Of a stretch of DNA of 64,000 nucleotides, positions 37,586-48,438 are shown one piece after another. Location: the NCBI RefSeq assembly GCF_003171515.1, contig NC_089391.1, forward strand, positions 2,852,001-2,916,000, written 5' to 3'. The position numbers were made by a program, and so were the translations under genes. This DNA comes from Pyrenophora tritici-repentis (Eukaryota; Ascomycota; Dothideomycetes; Pleosporales; Pleosporaceae). The notes beneath the pieces were generated by a model. The model worked only from the letters and a program-made list of their open reading frames with translations, did no database searches and was not told the DNA's origin. Within the stretch, counting starts at the first letter, position 1. The number at the start of each line of letters is the position of its first letter.

Positions 37586-38525
37586 GTTGAAGAAGCGGCG
37601 TGGTGGAGCTTCTCGTCGGTGTGACTGGGAGCCGGGAAGCTGGACAGGCCTGGTGCGGGCAAGAGGGCCAGCGCGGCTATGGCCTCACTCGATTGGGCGT
37701 CAAAGGCGGGCACTCTGCGCGGTTGCGCCTATCAGCACAGCACCTGGCCATGCATCTACAGCAATTGGGGGTTGGGTGCGGTGAGGGGTCTGGTGTTCTC
37801 GCTGCGTTGGTGGTGTGAGTTTGGGGTTGTACTGTGACGTGTAAAGGTAGGCTGATGCAGTCGAGTGGAGGCTGCTCGGCACAGAGCGCACTGGCGATCT
37901 CTAGCTCAGCCCTTGGCCCAAACAGCGACGACGACAACCTTCTTGTATCTCCCTCACCCCTGTGCGACGTCGCAGCATCGCTGTATTAACAAGAATTTGA
38001 AAATTTATTCCAGCCAACCCTTGCCTAAGCCACTGCTTTCCCGCAGCCGTCTAATCATGTCAGTGTTTGATGCTGCCCGAGCCGCGCTTCCGGTAACAAC
38101 CATCGGCCTGGCGTGCGCGGCATCACATGCGGCAACCGCAAACCACACATCACACCTCATGCTCTACACACGACAACACTTAGCAACGAAAGGTGATAGA
38201 TAGATAGTCTAATGTACAGAGGGGAATGTAGCCGACACAGGGCAATGCCAAAGAATGCCAAAAGAATATTGCGACCAATCTTAGCATGGGGTATCATTGT
38301 AACATGCTCGTCGTGTCCCTGACGTATGTTGATCCATGTAGAAGCCTGAAATCTCGTCTGTTGCTCAATCTTGGTTTTTCACTCCTTTTAACGCCTCCAT
38401 GAAGCACTTGTCCAACGCCATTCTCCCCACGGCCCAAGCTACTCGTCAAGAGCGAAAAGACCGAAGAGACCGACATTGCACAAACGCGCCTGACCGCTGA
38501 AAATAACATGCAACGGAAATCTCCA
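37586..38525. other. Intergenic region
   Basis: This region would contain the promoter of the 918-aa protein gene and the 3' flank of the zinc-finger gene. No coding sequence was recognised. Confidence 0.45.
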
Positions 38526-40382
38526 CTAGTGCCCTTGTTGGCCTTGCGTGTTGTTGACGTGCTGTTGAGCCAGCTGAGCACGAAGCGTCGTGATCTCGTT
38601 TTGCAACGTCGAGATCTTCTCATTATGCTCCTTCTCCATCCTTGCCATGCGAGTCTCAATTTCACGAACATATTGCCACACATCAACCTGATTGCTCAGT
38701 ACCTCGCGCATGCTACTGCCACTACCCCCGTGACTCGACATGCTTCCAGGTTGCGAGCTGCTTCCAGGGGCTGCCATGGTCTGGTGCTGGAGCATGCTGG
38801 GGCCATTGCTCTTGCCGCCTTGCGAACCCTGCTTTGGGGGCATAGGGCTAAGTCCAGGCAATGAGGGCAGATGGGGCCCGTTAGTTGCACCAGGAGGGGC
38901 CAGGCCGATGGGAGGGGTTCCTCGACCACGGGCGTAATTTTGCTGATGAATGTGATGTGACAGGCTCGGCGAACGGGAGCCTGGCAGACTGTTTTCTGGT
39001 GCACCAAGACGGTGCTGCTCCTGCTGGCCTGGCGAGAGTGGCCTTGGGCTTTCGGTCATGCCGCCCTGCGCAAAGACATTCGGCTGCGTGTTTGCGTTGT
39101 GGATGGATGAAATGCTGGACGGGGCTGCTTTGGGCGAAACGTTAGTGGGTTGCGCAGATGAGCCTGGATAGTAGGGCCGGAGGTTGTTCTGCGTACTCGA
39201 GCTCCGGTTGGCAGCGATGGGCGGATAAGTGCTGGAGTGCTGATGATACGAACCTTGGGTTGAGTTGCCCGTGTTTTGTCTCTTGCGGGCCGGCTCACTG
39301 ACGCGCCTGCCATCGTCGTCATCGTCACCCTCGCCGTCTGGTTCACCAGTGTAGATGACGCCATCCATGCCTTCATCGCCTTTGCCATCCCCAAGGTCGT
39401 CGTCGATGCCGAAGCTAGAGCGGCGCCCCGCACAGCCACCTTGACCCTTGTTATGGCGCGCAAGCGCATCGCCACGTGCGAACCTGCGGCCACACTTGTA
39501 GCATGTATGGGGACGCTCGCCAGTATGCAGTTTCGTGTGGCGTTTCAAATCATGCAAACGACGGAAACGGGCTTGGCAGGTGGGACATTCGTACGGCTTC
39601 TCTTGGCTGTGTGTTAGAAGATGGCTTTTGAGGTTGTGGTGTCGCGTAAAGTCGGTGGAGCAGTATGGGCATTTGTGACGCTTGGTCGAAGGCGATTTGG
39701 GCGTGTTTTGGCCATATCCAGGCAGGCTCATCTGCCGTGCTGGGGCACGCGGGTCCGGCTCTGGGGGCAACGGCCCTGGAAACGTAAAGGCACGGTTGCC
39801 TGGGTTGTCGCCTGGGTTTGGTGCAATGAGCTGGTGATGATGTTGATGGTGCTGCTGGGGATGCTGGGGCGCCCCTTCCCGACCTGTGTTGCCAGCGGAA
39901 GACGTATTTCCTTCGACAGCAGCACCGCCGGGCGCGTGTGGCGCGTCCCCGTCGCCGAAGCTCGACAGGCTAACTGGGCTCGTCTGCATGTTGTCGCCCG
40001 TGACGTTTGCATGGTCGGGGATGATGAGCGGCTTGGTGACCTTGTCGGCCTTTTGGTTTGCATGTGCGCTGTCGTGCGGGGCGTCTGGGGTGTAGCTCAT
40101 GGGCTGCATGCTTCCATTGAGGCTCTGCAGCGCAGCAACAGCAGGATTGGGGCTCGTCTGCCTCGACGTTTGTTCTCGGAAGCGGCGCTCATCTGCGAGG
40201 GCAGCTGTTCCGGTGAGCGGCTGGGGCGAGGGCCGCGGCGACAGGCCGCGGGGCGACTTTGTGAGATGGGTTCCAAACGTCGCTCCACTGTGAGCATTGC
40301 GCGCTGCAGAGCCCGGCGTGGTGGGCCGGTTGGGTGCAGCGAATGGGCCGGTGGGCGTCGGCGTGATTGCCCGCGTAGCCAT
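38526..40382 (-). CDS. C2H2 zinc-finger transcription factor
   Basis: A single exon encodes 618 aa. Three consecutive zinc fingers lie at about 238-258 (CPYC...HLLTH), 266-286 (CPTC...HTKLH) and 294-317 (CYKC...H, ending GQGGC). The linkers are SQEKPY and TGERPH, and the fingers are preceded by a basic KRHK. The third finger closes with Cys rather than a second His, after the conserved ARGDALARHNKGQGGC segment, a feature of one fungal C2H2 family. The rest is disordered: Ser/Pro/Gln-rich, a His/Gln run near 173-184, and an acidic stretch after the fingers. The last 70 residues form a coiled coil that could dimerise (VWQYVREIETRMARMEKEHN). It should be a nuclear DNA-binding regulator; its targets are unknown. 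The start Met is the only plausible ATG before the N-terminal Thr/Pro-rich segment. Confidence 0.88.
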   Translation of the reverse strand: MATRAITPTPTGPFAAPNRPTTPGSAARNAHSGATFGTHLTKSPRGLSPRPSPQPLTGTAALADERRFREQTSRQTSPNPAVAALQSLNGSMQPMSYTPDAPHDSAHANQKADKVTKPLIIPDHANVTGDNMQTSPVSLSSFGDGDAPHAPGGAAVEGNTSSAGNTGREGAPQHPQQHHQHHHQLIAPNPGDNPGNRAFTFPGPLPPEPDPRAPARQMSLPGYGQNTPKSPSTKRHKCPYCSTDFTRHHNLKSHLLTHSQEKPYECPTCQARFRRLHDLKRHTKLHTGERPHTCYKCGRRFARGDALARHNKGQGGCAGRRSSFGIDDDLGDGKGDEGMDGVIYTGEPDGEGDDDDDGRRVSEPARKRQNTGNSTQGSYHQHSSTYPPIAANRSSSTQNNLRPYYPGSSAQPTNVSPKAAPSSISSIHNANTQPNVFAQGGMTESPRPLSPGQQEQHRLGAPENSLPGSRSPSLSHHIHQQNYARGRGTPPIGLAPPGATNGPHLPSLPGLSPMPPKQGSQGGKSNGPSMLQHQTMAAPGSSSQPGSMSSHGGSGSSMREVLSNQVDVWQYVREIETRMARMEKEHNEKISTLQNEITTLRAQLAQQHVNNTQGQQGH

Positions 40383-43300
40383 GCCTACCTTCTGTAGGAG
40401 CAGGAACGGATTCAGTACGACTGTGTCTGCAGAGGCGCGTTAGCACTGCGTGTGTCGGACTGACAGAACGCGCAACTCTTGTCCCGCTCACTCTGTTGGA
40501 GGTGGATGGTGCGCACCGAATGGCTGTCGGTCTAACCTTTCAACGGTTCAGATATTTGGCGGGTTGCGGCCGTAACAAAGGCGCGCAGATGGCGATGCTC
40601 TACCAGCACTCGAGATAGACTTGGGCGGTCGTGAGAGCCAGCTTCGCAATTGAGCAATCAAAGTCAGGACAGTCTATCACGGCCTCGGTCGCAAATTGCG
40701 GCTCGGGCCAAGACGATCTGCTGGTCTGGTATGCACGCAGACAAATACCAAGGGCGGCGCAAGCACGAAGAGAGGTGCGCGGGAGGCTCGGTGACGGCGG
40801 GCGCGTCTGCAGTGGCTTTGGATAGGCCGGCGGAATGACAGTCGCGGCGGCTTTAGCAGACAACAAGGCGTGCGGCTGTGAACTGCAAGCTGTGAGCTGT
40901 GAGCTGAATCCGGGCTTGCTCCAGCGACCGTGGAGGGGTCGGATGGCTGCACGAGGTGCGACAGGAGACGTGGAAAATGCAACAGCCAATTTGACGTAGT
41001 GCAAACTACGCCGGTCGCAACGCGCAGAGCAGGGTCGCAGTGCGCTGATGGTCCCAAGTCAGAGGTGCCGATGACGAGGCACTGGAGCGATGTTGTGGCT
41101 GAAGATGGGGTGGAGAGGCGGCTAGGCTGGCTGTAGGTAAGCAAGAAGGGGACCGACCTCTTCAACTCAAAGCTCAAGTCAGGGCTCAAGTGCAGCGATA
41201 TCAGACGACCGCATGTACAATTGTGGCCTGGTCAGATCGGATCACGGGCCTCGAAACTCAAGATTCAAGTGCGCTGCCGATGGTGGATAGATGGAGATTA
41301 GAGACAGCAGGCCAGCGCAGCCATGATTCCGGTTTGCAGAAAACCGTGGCCAGCCTCACGCGCGGCTCGACGGCCCTTCTGGGGCTGTGTCGATACCACG
41401 ACCTCGGCCATTCACGCCTCAGGCGGAGACCCACCGCCAAACATCCACCAAGAACACCTCCCCTCCAAACAAGCATGTCGCAGCACGATACTGAGACTGC
41501 ATTGACGCCACAGCCGTCACGTCTCTGGGGCCCGCGCTGAAGACCTGAGTCGCTGCCTCCGACCCAGACCCAGCTGCTTGCCCACCGCCACACCCACCAG
41601 CTGCCAGGAAGAATTTGCAATGGCGACTCCAGCAACTTGCAGAGAGTGCGAATTGCGACGTGCGCGCGCCAGTTCCGCCCAGAACCGTGACAGGCTAGAC
41701 AAGTCAAGCATTGAGCCGGTTGTGGTGGCGCAGCGAATGCGCCATGCCCACTACCGCTCTCCTTCATCGCCAGCCTACCATTGAGACACCAAACACGGCC
41801 GAGTATTCTTCCTGGAGACGCTGCCCTCTACGCCATTGTCTTGGCCGGGCAGATCCCTCCATGGCTCGCACCGCACGAATGCCCTGTGTCTAGTGACCAC
41901 CACCATCTGAGCTGTGAGTTGGTTCTAGGTATACACCAGTGAGATAGCCACCCGTACTCCGCCGTTGATGACCATCTCGGCCACGGCGAGTAGCGAATAG
42001 CATGAGTCCCGACTGCTGGCCTGTCACATGGTCAGCCACGCCCAAGCTGATGGCGCCGCCAACTTCCTCCTGCACTCCTGCAACGGTGCCCCCTTCCTTC
42101 TCAGCCACTGTTGCAGTGCGTCATTGCACGCCAGTCCTTGTTTGCCATGTGCATTACGCCTCCTTTGCTTGGTACTACCCTACATCGATTCAGGGAGCGT
42201 CCGGTAGCTGAACATCGATCGTCAGGCACATGTTTGGTACCCGCCTCGCCATCCACCATGGCAAATTTCCTCTGAGCAGCCGACAACATCGGTCGATGGT
42301 CTGCGTGCATTGAGTGCAACCTTCTCTCTTTGGCGGTTGTGGCTCAAAAGCAATATGATTATTGACTACGCCACATGCAACGCCACGCTGCAGTCCATGG
42401 CGATTGGTTGGCAGACATGCAAGAGGCCTGCGATCGGTGTAATAGCTCAACATTGCCATCAAGGGAGACATCTAGATGTGAAACTGACATGTTCATTGCT
42501 TTTTTCACGCGTCAGGTTAAGATACGTCTTGTCAATTTACGACTCACGATCATCACTGTCTTCACTTTGGAGTTATGTCACGTGTCTTTTGTATGCCCAG
42601 GCATATTCGGGTTGTTTCAGTATAAGTCCCAGCTTCCTCCATTCTCACTGCCGGCAACCACGACCACAACCACAAGTTGGCAAGCATTTTCGATGTTAGT
42701 ATGACATGTAAACATTGCGCCGTTGACAAGTCCTTCGCCGTCCATACGTATGCACTTTACGTATATGCCACGGACAACACTTATTATCGTTATGCATGAC
42801 TTGCTCCATCACTGATTAAGCAAACAACATCAACAGCCCAGAGAACACAGTACCACGTCGAAAAGGCGTGGAAACATGTACGACTTCCTTTTATCCTTTC
42901 GTCGAACGTATTTCTCCACGGCAATCAGCGATTTCTAAGCAAAGTCAACGTACTCCTTATCAACCCCTTCTACTGCGTTCACATTTTTTCCGACAAGCAT
43001 CTTCTGAAGATACGAGACGAGCACGTTCCAGTGTCAGATTCATCACGTTGAAAGCTAGACTCTACGCTCCGCTTTGTGACTTGTGTTCTCCAACATGACT
43101 ATCATCTGTCAAGCCACAGGGTGTGGCCGGGTCGTTTAGGGTGTGCTACCCATACCAAAACCCTCGTATACAGACCTCTTCGATGGGAAACGCTTCTGCT
43201 CTCTCATATGCGACAGGAAGCACAATGGTGGGGTCATCTGCAGACATAGGGCTGCAATCGGCTTGTCAGAAACGAATTCCCTATTGTCGATCTCCGTGCC

Positions 43301-44095
43301 CCTGAGGTAGCCTTTAACATCCGGGATTTCTGTTTGAAAGATTGTTATTGGGCAATTGACAACGACCCGAGCGACGACGACGATACGGACGATAGCACGG
43401 CGGACGAGCAGCCTAGAATGCTATTTGGATCGATCCTGGCATGTTTGCGGCATGCGAGATGGAAGCTATGCGGAACACAACAGGCTAGATAAGAAGTGAG
43501 TGTGAACACGATGGGGCGGTTGGATGTTGATGTGCGCTAGGCAGAATGAGGGAACAAATAGTCCAAATGTGGCGTATGGTTTTGTCAAGTAAATCAGGAG
43601 ACACGGTGGATAATTACAAGTAAGAAAAACATCCATTTTATTTTTCGCATCGACGGGATCGTGCAAGCTAGGAACTAAAGCTCGATGAAGAGCACGATGC
43701 AAATCACCCTTTCCAGAGCATACTAGACACCCCTCACGTGTCTGCTCAAGATGTCAGCTAGTCACCCACCACAGACATCTACCTGACGATGCAGACTTCA
43801 TAGATTCTTTTGTATATAACGGATCATGGATTGGTGTTATATTTCCAGATCATATGACGCACATGTTGCATCCCAAGTTAACCCCCGGATCACCAAACCA
43901 TTCAGAAAGAACCCTTTTAGATAACATCCCTGCCCACACACGCAAGCGTACATCACTCGCCCAGCCTACGCGATTCACGATCATACCCATCCGGCACATC
44001 CAAATCCTGCTGCTTTTGCTGCTCAATCCGCAGCGACTTCCTTGGAGTAATAGGCGGCTTCGCAGCCACTATTCGGACCAAGTCAGCAGTCTGCT
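40383..44095. other. Long gene-poor region (3.7 kb)
   Basis: The first 800 bp would carry the zinc-finger gene promoter. Further on, only short overlapping frames are found, apart from the broken Cys-rich reading frame listed at 43095-43492. No transposase, reverse transcriptase or long terminal repeat was recognised. Confidence 0.45.
43095..43492 (+). pseudogene. Probable broken small Cys-rich protein gene
   Basis: Coding-like sequence runs from an ATG (MTIICQATGCGRVV) to a TAA at 43490. The first frame is interrupted by TAG at 43137, then resumes with LFDGKRFCSLICDRKHNGG and ICRH. After about 43247 the protein-like reading moves to another frame (GCNRLVRNEFPIVDLRAPEV and FNIRDFCLKDCYWAI), followed by an acidic Asp run and a basic end LRHARWKLCGTQQAR. 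The paired cysteines (C-x4-C, C-x3-C) suggest a small zinc-binding protein. No intron with plausible splice sites repairs both breaks, so a pseudogene is favoured. I do not recognise the family. Confidence 0.4.
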
Positions 44096-44819
44096 TTAAT
44101 GACGTCGCTTCTTTAAAGGCGGCTCACCGGTGCCCGATCGATCGCGCATTTCATGTTGTTTAAGTAGTATGGCAAGCCGATTGTTCTCCTCGTTGAGTTT
44201 GCGGTTCTTATCTTTCTCGGCCGCAAGCGCGTCAACCACTGCCTTGTACCTAGCTCCAGAAACCATCTTGATAGGCTCGGGTTTCGGAGCTGGTGTAGCA
44301 TCTGGCTTTTCTTCTAGCATATCCTTCATACCCTGGATGAGAAAGTCGACAGTAACGCCCGTGTTGAGTGCATGTTCAATACCGGCCCGAAGTCGATCGA
44401 GAGGGTCCTGGAATTTGCGCGGAAGTCCTCTAGTGGGATCAAGGTTTGTGAGACGCTCGCGGAGGACCTTTTCAATTTCCTGGAGTTGTTTGTATTCTTT
44501 GGCTGGGTCGTTGGAGTCGTTGGCGCGCTTGTATGTCATCGATAGAGCGCCGTAGGTGGTGCGGCAGCGTCTGTAGTCGGCACGGTCGATGGATTCTGAA
44601 GGGAGCATCTCCTCCATATCTGGAGTGCAATTTATGGTGGGCTTGCGTCTTGTATTGTTTCATGAATGGAAGTCAATTACCTTCGATAATCTTGCCAATC
44701 TGTCCATGACCTGGAGGTGCTTGTGAGGAAGTCATATTGGTGTTAGGTTGGCGTTCCTGGTAATTAGCAGATTCTTCTTGTGGAGCTGTTTCGTTTGAGA
44801 GTTGAGTTGATTTTGACAT
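44096..44819 (-). CDS. Small coiled-coil protein of unknown function
   Basis: Two exons (44819-44681, 44619-44096) give 220 aa. A disordered Ser/Gln/Asn N-terminus precedes helical segments (KEYKQLQEIEKVLRERLTNL and LDRLRAGIEHALNTGVTVDF), a Pro-rich linker (TPAPKPEPIK), a short coiled coil (VVDALAAEKDKNRKLNEENN) and a basic C-terminal tail PPLKKRRH that resembles a nuclear localisation signal. An ATG at 44963 in the same frame would add 48 residues, including an Arg/Ser-rich stretch. I chose 44819 because MSKSTQ begins the low-complexity N-terminus, but the longer form is possible. The family is not recognised. Confidence 0.7.
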
Positions 44820-45134
44820 GAAGGCGTAGTTGCCTCTTGACGTGGGCGCTTTGTAATTGGAGGGCGCGCGTGTTAAAGTGGGTCTAGTGAACGAAGCTTG
44901 GAATGGGAGGGAAGGAGAGAAAGCCGAAGCGAGCGCCTCTGCCTTTACCTGGATTCCATACAATCTTCCATGCGTCGACCGAACTTTGGCGGCGCCGTCA
45001 CTAGTTAGCCTGAGGGGTATTGCTTTGGCAGAAGCGAGGTTCTGCGCATTGCCTGCGCCTGACTACACGAGAGGATTTGAATGACAGTGAAAACATTCTA
45101 GTTCGATGTTGTGATGATCGTTTGATCCTCATAT

Positions 45135-47021
45135 TTAAATGTCCAGATAAGTCTCCATGCCGTGTCCATCATAAGGTTTCTGAGCGCATGCGATAGTAAG
45201 CACCAACTTCGTCTTGTAGTGATCGCACTCTTCTCGAATGTCCTTGCGCGACCAGAACCACTCATCGCCCTGCTCTGCGTGCATATAATTGTTGTATGAG
45301 CCTTGATACATGAGACGACCCAAGAAAGCCATCATTCTTGACGTATCTAGGGTATCTTGGGGTGTGGGGGCTGGTATGGTGGTACCAAAGGTATGTGACT
45401 GAGCAGGTGCGACCTTGGCCATGGCCTTGGGTGGTTGCGCTGGAAGTGCTATACGCGCGCGACGGATATTTTCCAACCCTACAATCTCCATAGTATCTAA
45501 TACCGTGTCTGAAGGTTGCTTGCTCACGCCTTGTGCCTCCAATCTGCATGATAAGTGCTCGTCAACCCATGCTGACAACTTGGGCCCTTCGCGGCTCATG
45601 TGCGCATCCACTGCGAGTATCTCAATATGCCCGCCTGGCTTGAGTATTCGCATGCTGTCAAAAAAAGACTGTGCCCATTCATCGTGTCGAAGACTGGTTG
45701 CAACGGAGCGTGAGATTATGGCGTCGAAATAGCCATCTGGAAAGGGCGTTGGTGACGAAAGTGAAGGCGCATAAAGTAAGTGATGATTCAGAGGTGCAGA
45801 ATATTGTGTGACAGGGTGACTCTTGATCGAAGATAGTGTGTATACGGTTGCCATGGGGTAGCGACTTGCAAGCACCCAGCCATCAGCTACAGCAGTAGTC
45901 AGTATCAACTGGTGGTTTGAAGATGCAGTGTAGACAAACCTAAAGACCCATGTATATGCAATATTCTTCTCTGATCCTCCGGCCGACTATCACTAAGCAA
46001 TTCGTGGGCAGGCGACTGTAGGGGCTTATTTTGGGTTAGGCGTTGATATGCTGTAAGTGCCCATAGCCGTTTCTCAAACACTATCTCTTGATAGCTGTCA
46101 TCATCCTCCAAGCCATCCCATTCTTCACTCAAACGTGTGGAGATTATGCGCGTGCTAGCACTCTGCATCTTCGACAAAGCGCGAGCGAATGGTGATTGGG
46201 CTGCTTTGGTACTTTGGTCGCGTTCACTGCTATGTCTACTTCCAGTCCGGGAGCCCCGTTCCACTGGCTCAAACACTGGCGCCTCATTGAGCCGATGATG
46301 CTTGGGTGATGTAACAGAATAGCGAGGATCATGATGACTGTCTTCTGAGAGAGCTGTCTCGTAGCCAGACGAGCCCGAGAAGACACTGTTGTTTGATTGA
46401 GCAACACTGGCCGGGTTCGATGATGAGCGCGACTGTGTGGAGTACTGGGATGCTCTATCTGCACTTTCCATGAGCATAATATCCATATTCTAAGAGTTTC
46501 TACAGGGGAAAACACGTACCTGACATGGGAAACGGGCTGTAACGAGTCGCAGGAGGAGTAGGCAGCGGAGTCAAAGGTGGAGCGAGACGCTGCGGCGGAA
46601 TAGCAAAAGGTTCCCGTTCAGAATGATGTGACTGTGGTCTTCGAAACACATGTTCATCTGTATCCAAGGGAGCAGTCCGTGGTGCTGGTCCTTCGTCAGG
46701 TGGCGTATCCAATTCTATCATCAGGTCTTTTGGATGCGATGTGGGTTTGTCATTCGCTAGCGGTGAGATCTCCTGGATGCCTTTCTTGCTATTTTTTCCA
46801 AACCAGCCTCCAAACCCGCTCTTTCCTTCGGTCCTGGAGTCTGATGAACTTGCTCCATCTTGACGTTTGCTGGCTGTGCTATTCGCACTTCCCGAGGAGC
46901 GCGAGGTTGCTGTGGAAGATCGTCGAGCAGTTTCCTCTTGTTTCGCTCTTCTTGCTTTGCGAGCTCCTACGGTCTCGGAGTGCTGAGGAGGAACGTCAAA
47001 GGTCGGAAACATGGTATTCAT
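45135..47021 (-). CDS. SAM-dependent methyltransferase-like protein with disordered N-terminus
   Basis: Three exons (47021-46520, 46458-45940, 45886-45135) give 590 aa. The first 270 residues are Ser/Pro/Arg-rich and disordered. The C-terminal half resembles a class I methyltransferase: strand-helix sequence around RILHIHGSLADGWVLASRYP, then FPDGYFDAIISRSVATSLRH (motif II-like) and FFDSMRILKPGGHIEILAVD (the motif III LKPGG turn). The glycine-rich SAM loop, usually D-x-G-x-G-x-G, reads HIHGSLADGW. The cofactor site is therefore degenerate and the protein may be a pseudoenzyme or bind SAM differently. The first intron acceptor was chosen at GTGCAG, giving MSDRASQYS, because nearer acceptors break the frame. 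Confidence 0.72.
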
Positions 47022-48438
47022 CTCAATAGGGAAAACTATACGTTCCCAGCGGGGCGTCTTTGATCGACAATACTTACTTTTTAACCATCACATGTGGCCT
47101 GACATCTACCATATGCCATGAACAGGCCTACGCGGGAATGACTCTCCATCCCGCCAACTGTTCCGACTAGCGCTCATAGTGGCTTCGTGTTTGATATCCG
47201 TGGGGCTCGTGGAAGGCCGGAATGCGTTGCGTTGTTGGACGCCTTACGAGTTAGGCCTACTCGGGCGGGTCCCGCCGACATAGTGCCGAAGCCGCCAGTC
47301 TACGCACATATGTAAGTAGTTGGCAGTGGAGATGGAGATCGACACGATTTCTTCCCACCATCCAGTTGCTTGGATATGCCACGAGCAAACTGGAGGGGCT
47401 GTGAATGACATCCTCAACAACGTCCGTGGCAAGTTCCTTTTTGATCGTCAGAGATTTCTTGCAGACATGGTGCTAACCTCGTTCAACACGTGTAGCCGGC
47501 GCATTTCATAAAGTCTGTTGACGCCACCTGTGCGGCTGCTTTTGCCATTTGACGAGAATTCCCGCATCCCGGCAAATCAGCGATAGACAACAGTCGATGC
47601 CGCCCGTCAAAGCGTTTACGGGGACCTCCCACGACTCGTTAGAATCTCTTGGGTAACGACCCGACAATTAGGTACCCCTCTCGCTGATGTAACCATGTCT
47701 GACCCTTCCACCGATGCACCATCGGCTGTTGAATCCTCTGTTCTGGATCAGTGGGATTCTATTCTATTCCCAACCGAGCGTCTTTCCGAAAAACACGGCA
47801 GGTCACTAAAATTCCCCGTTATGAGATGGTTTCAGCAGGAGGCCAGACCATTGTCATCGTGATGAATCGGCGACGTGAGGGAGTAGGATTGCGCACGAGT
47901 TCTCTTACGTCTTATCGCAAAAGCTCGTCAGACTTGCATTTGCAATCAGAATTTTGCTGACAATGGTGGATCCAGACGATGTGGTCCACAAGCCGAACCC
48001 GTCGACGATCTTAGTGCTGGTATATAGTCCAAGAACGACGGTTCGTGTGTGGCGTCTGCGGTTGTATCTTACCGAAGACGGCTCACAGGAAATGATGAAA
48101 CGCAAGCAGGTCTTGTCGTTCTCAACCTGCATTGACCGGCCTGCAGAGTGTCAGGTGTACAGTTGCCATCGACTCGCTCAAAGAGACTACAGCCCCGATT
48201 TGGGGGGTAGACCCATCCTTGATACCAAGATCCCCATGTGGGATCGCCACAGGCACCTGCATGACACGAGCATGCCGTTTACTATGCGATTTCCCCCTGC
48301 ACTAGAGTTAGGTCGACTGGGACTTTGTCTGGGGCATAGCAACTCGATATTTGAAGGACCCATGTGCGTTCGCCATTGCATAATCTCCAGTGTCATTTTT
48401 CTTTTTACCCGCTCGTCTTGCTTTTGTTACCCGCAAAC
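47022..48438. other. Intergenic region between the methyltransferase-like gene and AzgA
   Basis: This is a divergent promoter region. It contains coding-like patches on the + strand: ATG 47695 with 55 codons (SVLDQWDSILFPTERLSEKH), and an open frame from 47,879 to 48,472 containing HEFSYVLSQKLVRLAFAIRI and YSPRTTVRVWRLRLYLTEDG. The second overlaps the AzgA start in another frame. I could not join them into a gene. Confidence 0.4.

Noticed and set aside
37000..37713. 237-codon minus-strand frame over the N-terminus of the 918-aa protein
   Set aside because: It is an alternative frame of the RD-repeat and Ser/Pro-rich coding region; the Arg/Ala/His-rich translation is an artefact of that repeat.
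39621..40397. 258-codon open frame antisense to the zinc-finger gene
   Set aside because: It mirrors GC-rich codons of the real gene on the other strand, and its composition (Trp/Val/Arg-rich, no domains) is that of a shadow frame.
40677..41189. 170-codon minus-strand frame upstream of the zinc-finger gene
   Set aside because: It is low-complexity Ser/Pro/Arg sequence with no start context or splice continuity. It is more likely promoter DNA.
46465..46519. Splice acceptors at 46490 and 46500 for intron 1 of the methyltransferase-like gene
   Set aside because: They put exon 2 in frames that stop early or give unnatural sequence; the GTGCAG acceptor at 46459 restores a clean frame.
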